This document shows, one piece after another, positions 51,476 through 61,306 of a stretch of DNA of 64,000 bases (position 1 is the first letter of the stretch; each line of letters begins with the position of its first letter). Source of the stretch: Strigamia acuminata (lineage: Eukaryota; Arthropoda; Chilopoda; Geophilomorpha; Linotaeniidae); contig OX442317.1 in NCBI GenBank assembly GCA_949358305.1, positions 12,590,186-12,654,185 on the forward strand. Reading direction: 5' to 3'. A program made the position numbers and the translations under genes. The notes beneath the pieces were generated by a model that did no database searches, was not told the origin of the DNA, and worked only from the letters and a program-made list of their open reading frames with translations.

Positions 51476-54459
51476 GTTTTCTCAAGAAGGGGATATATAA
51501 TATACCTCACCACCCCGTCATAAAAGAGGATCGAGATACTTCCAAATTTAGAGTAGTGTTTAACGCGTCTTCATCCAAAAAAGGAAAACTTTCCCTCAAT
51601 GACTGTTTATTTCCGGGACCTTCCCTCAACCCTGACTTAATTCTTGTGATTGTGAGATTTCGTCTCTATTGCATCCCGATAATAGCGGATATCAAGCAGG
51701 CATTCCTGCAGGTTATGATCAACCCGACTCAAAGAAACTTTCTACGCTTTCTGTGGGTGGCTCGTGATTATTTTAAACAGCCTTATTCGTGGCAAAATCT
51801 GTGGAACAACATTATGATCCTGAGAATGATCGTCGTGCCCTTTGGTGTTATTTCCTCACCATTCCTCCTATGCGCAACCATTCGCAAACATGCAAAACAA
51901 TTTGAGAAAACACACGCCAAAGAAGTTGATGCGCTTGATGATGGAATTTTTATGGATGACTTAACATCTGGAGGAGATTTTCCAGCCGACACGACGACAC
52001 ATTGCGAGAGGTTAAAAATGATTTTAGACAGCGGAAAACTTCCCCTTGTGAAGTGGGCGACTTGCAGTAAAGACGTCTTCGAGAACTTGAAAAAAGAGGG
52101 ATTCCACATGCGGGGCGAGGAGTTTTCTAGTCTTGGAATCATTAAAATGCTCGGCATACTTTGGGACACAGAAAAGGACATGATAATGTTTAAAATACCG
52201 AAAATTGAAAAAATTCCGATTACAAAGCGAGAAGTTGTCTCATTTTTAGCTTCAATTTTCGATCCCATGGGACTCTTGGCTCCTGTGATTCTGCAAATGA
52301 AATTGCTCATTCAAGCGATCTGGGCTCGGACGAAAAAATGGGATGAAAAGATTCTTGATTTGGAGAAAAAAGAAATTGAAGAATGGAATTCCGACATCCA
52401 ACAACTCAAGGAACTAAAAGTTCAACGTTGGTTAACTACTTATTCAGGTCAGGAAATAACCCTAGAAGTTTTTTGTGACGCCAGCACAAAAGCATTTGGC
52501 TGCACGATTTTTGTCGTCAACATGAAGGGCAAAAGAACATTGTTGTTAAGTAAATGCCGCATTGCGCCGGCCAAAAAAGTTACTCTTCCTCGACTCGAAT
52601 TAACAGCAGCAGTGGTTGGAGTCAGAATGACAAAATATCTGCTCGAGAACTTTCTTCCTGGATATCCCGTCACTGAAGTTCGTTACTACTCGGACTCCAC
52701 TATTACACTCGCCTGGATTAATTCAGACAAAAATGTTTGGAAACCATATGTCTCAAATCGAGTTCAGGAAATTATTTCCTTTTCCAAGCCTGAGCAATGG
52801 TCTCATGTGCCAACCGAATTCAACCCAGCTGACTTATTGACCCGTCCACACAACTCAAAAACATTGATGAACAATAAACTTTGGTGGGACGGAGTTGATG
52901 TATCAAAACTGGAAAAGAAAGAAGTTATACAGGAAAACCCACCCGATGAAGAGAGAAAATTAATTGTTATGACTATTCAAGTGAAAGAGAATTTTATTTA
53001 CAAATTTTTCCGACGTTTTAGCAACTACAATCGACTTTTGAGAGTGTTTTCCTACATAATGAGATGGAAAAGTCAACTTGTTCGCGGTGAGCCCCTCTCG
53101 CCACTCGAGTTGGAGGCAAACCAACTGAAGATCTTAAAACTTTCGCAGAAACTACATTTTTTAGAGGAAGTCGAAGACGTGAAAAACAAAAGAGAATTAA
53201 GCAAACATTCCACTTTGAGAAATTTCGAACTCTTTATTGACGAAAACGGATTACTTAGACTTCATAGCCGTTTGAAAAAATCTTTATTGACATTTGATGA
53301 AGTCTATCCCATTATTTTGCATTACGATAGTTGGATAACACGACTGTTGATCAGAAAAGCACATCTAGAACTACTTCACGGTGATATTAGTGAAACTCTT
53401 TATCACTTACGTGAACAATTTTGGATCATAAGAGGAAGGAAAACAATTCAAACAGTTATTCGAGAGTGTGCAATTTGCAGACGTGCTAAACTTGCAAGAA
53501 ATAACCCTTCTACTGGTGACCTTCCCACTGAACGCGTAACTCCAGCGGCTCCATTCCAACACACTGGAATTGATCATCTTGGACCCATTTATGTTGGCAA
53601 CAACAAAAAGGAACGAAAAAAGGTTTATATTCTTTTATTCACGTGTATGGTGACAAGAAGCCTACATTTAGAAGTGTCCGAAGACCTTTCTGTTCCCAAG
53701 TTTTTGTTAGCAATGCGACGATTTGGAGCTCGCTTTGGATATCCTGCCAAAATATTCTCAGATAATAGCAAAACATTTGAACGCGGTAGTGTGGAGTTAC
53801 AATCATGGGGCAAGCTCATTGGTCACAAGGACATACAAACTTTCCTATCTGAAAAAAGAGTGTTATGGACTTTTATTCCACCACTGTCCCCCTGGATGGG
53901 AGGGGCATGGGAACGCCTTGTCCGTTCAGTTAAAGATAAACTTCGAAAAACTTTGCTTCGATATACCGTTGATTTGGAGACTCTTCAAACTTTAGCTTTG
54001 GAAATTAGTTCCGTATTAAATTCAAGACCTTTGTCCTACGTTCCCGACAGTGTTGATGGAGGCAGAATTTTGGCGCCTGAAAATTTTTTAACCGGTGGTT
54101 TACCAAAATACCTTATAAACAAAAAATTGAGTGCCATCAAAAAGACAGATTTAAGAAAATTAGACATTAAACGCAGACAGTTCATTTGGGAATTTTGGAG
54201 AGTGTGGAGAAAAGGTTATCTTATGCAATTGCGAAATTTTTATGAGACCAAAGGTGATAAAAATTTCAAAAACCCTAAAGTGAATCAGATCGTGTTGTTA
54301 GAAAAAATAGGAACAAATCCCTATTTTTGGCCACTTGCCCGGATAAAGGAGATTTTTCCAGGTGAGGATGGTTTTACCCGAGTCATTAAAGTGGTGCTAC
54401 CCGATGGACGTGAACTGAAAAGATCAGTTAAGCATGTGAGAGCTCTTGAACTGGACTGA
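51472..54459 (+). CDS. Family B pol fragment: RT-RNase H-integrase, 5'-truncated (B3)
   Basis: About 995 codons in one frame to TGA. The frame is open further left to 51292, but that part is antisense B2 and LTR sequence, so no native start exists. Counting from 51292: RT with FMDD at 220-223; RNase H acidic residues D396, E436, D468, D514; integrase zinc ligands H696, H705, C726, C729; integrase catalytic D761, D824, E874; and a DUF5641-like C-terminus. Gag, protease and the first part of RT are missing. The enzymes would copy element RNA and insert cDNA. This copy is probably dead because it has no proper 5' end, but its catalytic motifs are intact. Confidence 0.9.
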   Translation, partial: ERFLKKGIYNIPHHPVIKEDRDTSKFRVVFNASSSKKGKLSLNDCLFPGPSLNPDLILVIVRFRLYCIPIIADIKQAFLQVMINPTQRNFLRFLWVARDYFKQPYSWQNLWNNIMILRMIVVPFGVISSPFLLCATIRKHAKQFEKTHAKEVDALDDGIFMDDLTSGGDFPADTTTHCERLKMILDSGKLPLVKWATCSKDVFENLKKEGFHMRGEEFSSLGIIKMLGILWDTEKDMIMFKIPKIEKIPITKREVVSFLASIFDPMGLLAPVILQMKLLIQAIWARTKKWDEKILDLEKKEIEEWNSDIQQLKELKVQRWLTTYSGQEITLEVFCDASTKAFGCTIFVVNMKGKRTLLLSKCRIAPAKKVTLPRLELTAAVVGVRMTKYLLENFLPGYPVTEVRYYSDSTITLAWINSDKNVWKPYVSNRVQEIISFSKPEQWSHVPTEFNPADLLTRPHNSKTLMNNKLWWDGVDVSKLEKKEVIQENPPDEERKLIVMTIQVKENFIYKFFRRFSNYNRLLRVFSYIMRWKSQLVRGEPLSPLELEANQLKILKLSQKLHFLEEVEDVKNKRELSKHSTLRNFELFIDENGLLRLHSRLKKSLLTFDEVYPIILHYDSWITRLLIRKAHLELLHGDISETLYHLREQFWIIRGRKTIQTVIRECAICRRAKLARNNPSTGDLPTERVTPAAPFQHTGIDHLGPIYVGNNKKERKKVYILLFTCMVTRSLHLEVSEDLSVPKFLLAMRRFGARFGYPAKIFSDNSKTFERGSVELQSWGKLIGHKDIQTFLSEKRVLWTFIPPLSPWMGGAWERLVRSVKDKLRKTLLRYTVDLETLQTLALEISSVLNSRPLSYVPDSVDGGRILAPENFLTGGLPKYLINKKLSAIKKTDLRKLDIKRRQFIWEFWRVWRKGYLMQLRNFYETKGDKNFKNPKVNQIVLLEKIGTNPYFWPLARIKEIFPGEDGFTRVIKVVLPDGRELKRSVKHVRALELD

Positions 54460-54512
54460 TTTGTTTGAGCTCGTCGTGTTTTCTCTTCTCTGTTCTCTCG
54501 CCGGCAATTCGC

Positions 54513-56081
54513 TGTTGCAAGACAGCGTGGAAGAATTGTTGTGCTGAGATTGTGTCAATAAATATTACTAATTGCTTTGATTTGTTTAATTTTCCTTTAG
54601 TGTTTTATTTTTCATAATTAATTGATATTTTTCACTTTACAGGAATTTTGACTTATTAAAATGTTTTTCACTGATTTTTATTGTCACTTTTCGATTTAAT
54701 GTAGTGTTAATACTTTGCTATTATTTTATTCGTGTCTTTTTGAGTGCATTTTTGAACCTTTCTATTAATTTTCCCTGATTTTGTGTTTATTGCGTGCAGT
54801 TCTAATGTTTTCTTCATTTTCTGGCATACATTTGCGATGTTCGATACGTCATGTTTCGGTTCCTAGCGGACTTTTGCTTCCGTCTTCTAACCTTTCGTTT
54901 AGTGCTTTAAAACTCATTTGGAGTTTGTTTTATTATTATTTCTGACTATTTCGAGTCTGATCTTTCTTTCTGGATGCATTAGAACTGCCCAAATTGCTTC
55001 GATCGGTTGTTTCGATCGTTCGTTGTCGGCTGCCTTAAAAGCGTAGCCGAGAATGTTCGGTTCGATCAACATTTTCGTATTTATTAAACTTGTGTGTTTT
55101 CCTTCAGTATTTTGTGATAAGAATTAATAATTACTCTTGTAATTTAATCACTACTTTATTCGTTATTTACTTTAAGTGCCTTTTATTCCAATTTCAAATT
55201 GTTTTGACGCTTTTGCAATGTTCGCCGGACGCCATGTTTGATCCAACACCTTTGTTTTGTTCGCCGGTCGCCATGTTTGTCCCAAGCGACGATTACACAA
55301 TGTAACCGTTATTTTTGTATTTTATATTCTTATAATCTGCATTTACTATTTCATTTCGAAGTGTTTTCACCAGTATTCTTTGCTATTTTTTGCATTTTTA
55401 TTCCGTTCGGAATTCAAATGTTTTGATTGCATCATTTTGCTTGACGCTGATTGGCTGTCTCGATCGTCTGCTTGACGATCATTGTTTTCACTCCGTTTGC
55501 ACTGTTTTACTGTTTTGATCTTATTGTTGTGATTAGATTATTTATTCCTGGTATTCTTGTGGTCATTTTGGTATATCGCAATCTTTATTTCGTGCAGTTT
55601 TTATGTAACTACAACTTTGCTGTGATTTCGTTTCCTCCGTTGCTATGACAACGGAGTTTTTTGTGTATCTGTATTTCGCCGCTATCGGCTTGGCGCGTGC
55701 CGTAATTGGGTACTGCGCATGTGCGGTTCCTCAGGAACCAATGTAATCAGTGTATTTTATTCAGTTCTCAACCAACTTTTTAATAAACAAGTTGTTTTTT
55801 GTTAACTCCCGTGTTTTCTATTTTCAACCTTAGTTTTCAATGTGTTGTGAGTAGTTAAGCCTTTCCCTGGATTAGCCATTGATTCAGCACTCCATTGGAT
55901 ATTAATCATCGGTGTTCTCATCAATGCTCCATGCATTCATCAATAGTTTTCAGTGCGGATTTGTGTTCTCAGCGCGGTTTTCGTACGAATTTAACAATAC
56001 GATCACTTGAGTTTAAAGAGGCGGGAAATTCAAATAGCCCCAACCCCATTCCTAGCTGTTTGGTGTTGACAGACCGCAACA
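54513..56081 (+). repeat. LTR of family B (between B3 and B4)
   Basis: Same 1569-bp block as 27092-28660 (offset 27421), with no difference noticed. It serves both as 3' LTR of B3 and 5' LTR of B4. Confidence 0.85.
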
Positions 56082-56424
56082 TCGAATACGTTCTTTTGGT
56101 GCCGTGACCAGGATATCGTCTGCTTTTCGTGAGTGTTTCCGTTACGTCAGTGATACGTTAGCTTGTTCATCTGGTTCGAGCAGCGGAATTTACGTTCGTG
56201 TGTCGTCGTCAGCAAAGCGTGTCGTCGTTCAATGTGACTACAGTCGCAACGGTGACATTTTGTGCGTCGATTACGAACATTTGAGTGCCAGCAACGATTT
56301 TCTACGGTCGCCATCTTGGATTTGGATAACACAACGCGCTGTGCTGAGAAGTCGATTCGCCCCTGGATTTATTGCTTTTCTTGTGTTTTATCATTCAGTG
56401 CATTTATTTTGGAGGTTTTGTTTG
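56082..56424 (+). other. Family B leader (5' untranslated), truncated
   Basis: Starts with a 15-base spacer and the primer-binding site 56097-56114, then about 310 bases of leader with a YY1-like CGCCATCTTGG at 56309. A short frame at 56104-56433 has no recognisable protein. The leader is joined to RT sequence at TTTGCAAATTTAG. CAAATTTAGAG is the first sequence shared with the intact RT, so the rest of the leader, Gag, protease and the RT N-terminus have been deleted. Confidence 0.75.
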
Positions 56425-59341
56425 CAAATTTAGAGTAGTGTTTAACGCGTCTTCATCCAAAAAAGGAAAACTTTCCCTCAATGACTGTTTATTTCCGGGA
56501 CCTTCCCTCAACCCTGACTTAATTCTTGTGATTGTGAGATTTCGTCTCTATTGCATCCCGATAATAGCGGATATCAAGCAGGCATTCCTGCAGGTTATGA
56601 TCAACCCGACTCAAAGAAACTTTCTACGCTTTCTGTGGGTGGCTCGTGATTATTTTAAACAGCCTTATTCGTGGCAAAATCTGTGGAACAACATTATGAT
56701 CCTGAGAATGATCGTCGTGCCCTTTGGTGTTATTTCCTCACCATTCCTCCTATGCGCAACCATTCGCAAACATGCAAAACAATTTGAGAAAACACACGCC
56801 AAAGAAGTTGATGCGCTTGATGATGGAATTTTTATGGATGACTTAACATCTGGAGGAGATTTTCCAGCCGACACGACGACACATTGCGAGAGGTTAAAAA
56901 TGATTTTAGACAGCGGAAAACTTCCCCTTGTGAAGTGGGCGACTTGCAGTAAAGACGTCTTCGAGAACTTGAAAAAAGAGGGATTCCACATGCGGGGCGA
57001 GGAGTTTTCTAGTCTTGGAATCATTAAAATGCTCGGCATACTTTGGGACACAGAAAAGGACATGATAATGTTTAAAATACCGAAAATTGAAAAAATTCCG
57101 ATTACAAAGCGAGAAGTTGTCTCATTTTTAGCTTCAATTTTCGATCCCATGGGACTCTTGGCTCCTGTGATTCTGCAAATGAAATTGCTCATTCAAGCGA
57201 TCTGGGCTCGGACGAAAAAATGGGATGAAAAGATTCTTGATTTGGAGAAAAAAGAAATTGAAGAATGGAATTCCGACATCCAACAACTCAAGGAACTAAA
57301 AGTTCAACGTTGGTTAACTACTTATTCAGGTCAGGAAATAACCCTAGAAGTTTTTTGTGACGCCAGCACAAAAGCATTTGGCTGCACGATTTTTGTCGTC
57401 AACATGAAGGGCAAAAGAACATTGTTGTTAAGTAAATGCCGCATTGCGCCGGCCAAAAAAGTTACTCTTCCTCGACTCGAATTAACAGCAGCAGTGGTTG
57501 GAGTCAGAATGACAAAATATCTGCTCGAGAACTTTCTTCCTGGATATCCCGTCACTGAAGTTCGTTACTACTCGGACTCCACTATTACACTCGCCTGGAT
57601 TAATTCAGACAAAAATGTTTGGAAACCATATGTCTCAAATCGAGTTCAGGAAATTATTTCCTTTTCCAAGCCTGAGCAATGGTCTCATGTGCCAACCGAA
57701 TTCAACCCAGCTGACTTATTGACCCGTCCACACAACTCAAAAACATTGATGAACAATAAACTTTGGTGGGACGGAGTTGATGTATCAAAACTGGAAAAGA
57801 AAGAAGTTATACAGGAAAACCCACCCGATGAAGAGAGAAAATTAATTGTTATGACTATTCAAGTGAAAGAGAATTTTATTTACAAATTTTTCCGACGTTT
57901 TAGCAACTACAATCGACTTTTGAGAGTGTTTTCCTACATAATGAGATGGAAAAGTCAACTTGTTCGCGGTGAGCCCCTCTCGCCACTCGAGTTGGAGGCA
58001 AACCAACTGAAGATCTTAAAACTTTCGCAGAAACTACATTTTTTAGAGGAAGTCGAAGACGTGAAAAACAAAAGAGAATTAAGCAAACATTCCACTTTGA
58101 GAAATTTCGAACTCTTTATTGACGAAAACGGATTACTTAGACTTCATAGCCGTTTGAAAAAATCTTTATTGACATTTGATGAAGTCTATCCCATTATTTT
58201 GCATTACGATAGTTGGATAACACGACTGTTGATCAGAAAAGCACATCTAGAACTACTTCACGGTGATATTAGTGAAACTCTTTATCACTTACGTGAACAA
58301 TTTTGGATCATAAGAGGAAGGAAAACAATTCAAACAGTTATTCGAGAGTGTGCAATTTGCAGACGTGCTAAACTTGCAAGAAATAACCCTTCTACTGGTG
58401 ACCTTCCCACTGAACGCGTAACTCCAGCGGCTCCATTCCAACACACTGGAATTGATCATCTTGGACCCATTTATGTTGGCAACAACAAAAAGGAACGAAA
58501 AAAGGTTTATATTCTTTTATTCACGTGTATGGTGACAAGAAGCCTACATTTAGAAGTGTCCGAAGACCTTTCTGTTCCCAAGTTTTTGTTAGCAATGCGA
58601 CGATTTGGAGCTCGCTTTGGATATCCTGCCAAAATATTCTCAGATAATAGCAAAACATTTGAACGCGGTAGTGTGGAGTTACAATCATGGGGCAAGCTCA
58701 TTGGTCACAAGGACATACAAACTTTCCTATCTGAAAAAAGAGTGTTATGGACTTTTATTCCACCACTGTCCCCCTGGATGGGAGGGGCATGGGAACGCCT
58801 TGTCCGTTCAGTTAAAGATAAACTTCGAAAAACTTTGCTTCGATATACCGTTGATTTGGAGACTCTTCAAACTTTAGCTTTGGAAATTAGTTCCGTATTA
58901 AATTCAAGACCTTTGTCCTACGTTCCCGACAGTGTTGATGGAGGCAGAATTTTGGCGCCTGAAAATTTTTTAACCGGTGGTTTACCAAAATACCTTATAA
59001 ACAAAAAATTGAGTGCCATCAAAAAGACAGATTTAAGAAAATTAGACATTAAACGCAGACAGTTCATTTGGGAATTTTGGAGAGTGTGGAGAAAAGGTTA
59101 TCTTATGCAATTGCGAAATTTTTATGAGACCAAAGGTGATAAAAATTTCAAAAACCCTAAAGTGAATCAGATCGTGTTGTTAGAAAAAATAGGAACAAAT
59201 CCCTATTTTTGGCCACTTGCCCGGATAAAGGAGATTTTTCCAGGTGAGGATGGTTTTACCCGAGTCATTAAAGTGGTGCTACCCGATGGACGTGAACTGA
59301 AAAGATCAGTTAAGCATGTGAGAGCTCTTGAACTGGACTGA
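56372..59341 (+). CDS. Family B deleted pol, leader fused in frame to RT-RNase H-integrase (B4, 989 aa)
   Basis: The frame opens at an ATG in the leader. After about 18 leader-encoded residues (rich in F, C, I) it runs into RT at the deletion joint, then matches B3 to the end. FMDD lies at about 154-157, RNase H D330/E370/D402/D448, integrase HHCC 630-663 and D695, D758, E808. RT lacks its N-terminal part, so polymerase activity is doubtful; RNase H and integrase are complete. Whether the leader ATG is used is unknown. The element cannot move alone, because it has no Gag or protease. Confidence 0.8.
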   Translation: MLFLCFIIQCIYFGGFVCKFRVVFNASSSKKGKLSLNDCLFPGPSLNPDLILVIVRFRLYCIPIIADIKQAFLQVMINPTQRNFLRFLWVARDYFKQPYSWQNLWNNIMILRMIVVPFGVISSPFLLCATIRKHAKQFEKTHAKEVDALDDGIFMDDLTSGGDFPADTTTHCERLKMILDSGKLPLVKWATCSKDVFENLKKEGFHMRGEEFSSLGIIKMLGILWDTEKDMIMFKIPKIEKIPITKREVVSFLASIFDPMGLLAPVILQMKLLIQAIWARTKKWDEKILDLEKKEIEEWNSDIQQLKELKVQRWLTTYSGQEITLEVFCDASTKAFGCTIFVVNMKGKRTLLLSKCRIAPAKKVTLPRLELTAAVVGVRMTKYLLENFLPGYPVTEVRYYSDSTITLAWINSDKNVWKPYVSNRVQEIISFSKPEQWSHVPTEFNPADLLTRPHNSKTLMNNKLWWDGVDVSKLEKKEVIQENPPDEERKLIVMTIQVKENFIYKFFRRFSNYNRLLRVFSYIMRWKSQLVRGEPLSPLELEANQLKILKLSQKLHFLEEVEDVKNKRELSKHSTLRNFELFIDENGLLRLHSRLKKSLLTFDEVYPIILHYDSWITRLLIRKAHLELLHGDISETLYHLREQFWIIRGRKTIQTVIRECAICRRAKLARNNPSTGDLPTERVTPAAPFQHTGIDHLGPIYVGNNKKERKKVYILLFTCMVTRSLHLEVSEDLSVPKFLLAMRRFGARFGYPAKIFSDNSKTFERGSVELQSWGKLIGHKDIQTFLSEKRVLWTFIPPLSPWMGGAWERLVRSVKDKLRKTLLRYTVDLETLQTLALEISSVLNSRPLSYVPDSVDGGRILAPENFLTGGLPKYLINKKLSAIKKTDLRKLDIKRRQFIWEFWRVWRKGYLMQLRNFYETKGDKNFKNPKVNQIVLLEKIGTNPYFWPLARIKEIFPGEDGFTRVIKVVLPDGRELKRSVKHVRALELD

Positions 59342-59394
59342 TTTGTTTGAGCTCGTCGTGTTTTCTCTTCTCTGTTCTCTCGCCGGCAATTCGC

Positions 59395-60963
59395 TGTTGC
59401 AAGACAGCGTGGAAGAATTGTTGTGCTGAGATTGTGTCAATAAATATTACTAATTGCTTTGATTTGTTTAATTTTCCTTTAGTGTTTTATTTTTCATAAT
59501 TAATTGATATTTTTCACTTTACAGGAATTTTGACTTATTAAAATGTTTTTCACTGATTTTTATTGTCACTTTTCGATTTAATGTAGTGTTAATACTTTGC
59601 TATTATTTTATTCGTGTCTTTTTGAGTGCATTTTTGAACCTTTCTATTAATTTTCCCTGATTTTGTGTTTATTGCGTGCAGTTCTAATGTTTTCTTCATT
59701 TTCTGGCATACATTTGCGATGTTCGATACGTCATGTTTCGGTTCCTAGCGGACTTTTGCTTCCGTCTTCTAACCTTTCGTTTAGTGCTTTAAAACTCATT
59801 TGGAGTTTGTTTTATTATTATTTCTGACTATTTCGAGTCTGATCTTTCTTTCTGGATGCATTAGAACTGCCCAAATTGCTTCGATCGGTTGTTTCGATCG
59901 TTCGTTGTCGGCTGCCTTAAAAGCGTAGCCGAGAATGTTCGGTTCGATCAACATTTTCGTATTTATTAAACTTGTGTGTTTTCCTTCAGTATTTTGTGAT
60001 AAGAATTAATAATTACTCTTGTAATTTAATCACTACTTTATTCGTTATTTACTTTAAGTGCCTTTTATTCCAATTTCAAATTGTTTTGACGCTTTTGCAA
60101 TGTTCGCCGGACGCCATGTTTGATCCAACACCTTTGTTTTGTTCGCCGGTCGCCATGTTTGTCCCAAGCGACGATTACACAATGTAACCGTTATTTTTGT
60201 ATTTTATATTCTTATAATCTGCATTTACTATTTCATTTCGAAGTGTTTTCACCAGTATTCTTTGCTATTTTTTGCATTTTTATTCCGTTCGGAATTCAAA
60301 TGTTTTGATTGCATCATTTTGCTTGACGCTGATTGGCTGTCTCGATCGTCTGCTTGACGATCATTGTTTTCACTCCGTTTGCACTGTTTTACTGTTTTGA
60401 TCTTATTGTTGTGATTAGATTATTTATTCCTGGTATTCTTGTGGTCATTTTGGTATATCGCAATCTTTATTTCGTGCAGTTTTTATGTAACTACAACTTT
60501 GCTGTGATTTCGTTTCCTCCGTTGCTATGACAACGGAGTTTTTTGTGTATCTGTATTTCGCCGCTATCGGCTTGGCGCGTGCCGTAATTGGGTACTGCGC
60601 ATGTGCGGTTCCTCAGGAACCAATGTAATCAGTGTATTTTATTCAGTTCTCAACCAACTTTTTAATAAACAAGTTGTTTTTTGTTAACTCCCGTGTTTTC
60701 TATTTTCAACCTTAGTTTTCAATGTGTTGTGAGTAGTTAAGCCTTTCCCTGGATTAGCCATTGATTCAGCACTCCATTGGATATTAATCATCGGTGTTCT
60801 CATCAATGCTCCATGCATTCATCAATAGTTTTCAGTGCGGATTTGTGTTCTCAGCGCGGTTTTCGTACGAATTTAACAATACGATCACTTGAGTTTAAAG
60901 AGGCGGGAAATTCAAATAGCCCCAACCCCATTCCTAGCTGTTTGGTGTTGACAGACCGCAACA
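59395..60963 (+). repeat. LTR of family B (between B4 and B5)
   Basis: Third copy of the 1569-bp LTR, shifted by 4882 from the previous one, with the same TGTTGC/GCAACA ends. Confidence 0.85.
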
Positions 60964-61306
60964 TCGAATACGTTCTTTTGGTGCCGTGACCAGGATATCG
61001 TCTGCTTTTCGTGAGTGTTTCCGTTACGTCAGTGATACGTTAGCTTGTTCATCTGGTTCGAGCAGCGGAATTTACGTTCGTGTGTCGTCGTCAGCAAAGC
61101 GTGTCGTCGTTCAATGTGACTACAGTCGCAACGGTGACATTTTGTGCGTCGATTACGAACATTTGAGTGCCAGCAACGATTTTCTACGGTCGCCATCTTG
61201 GATTTGGATAACACAACGCGCTGTGCTGAGAAGTCGATTCGCCCCTGGATTTATTGCTTTTCTTGTGTTTTATCATTCAGTGCATTTATTTTGGAGGTTT
61301 TGTTTG
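60964..61306 (+). other. Family B leader of B5, truncated
   Basis: Same as 56082-56424, with the primer-binding site at 60979-60996 and the same deletion joint into RT. Confidence 0.72.

Larger units (their letters stand above)
54513..59394 (+). repeat. 4882-bp tandem unit: LTR B-leader-truncated pol (unit 1)
   Basis: The whole block repeats from 59395 to beyond the window end with an offset of 4882 and no difference noticed. It includes the same internal deletion joint. This is the product expected of unequal recombination between LTRs of one deleted element. Confidence 0.88.
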
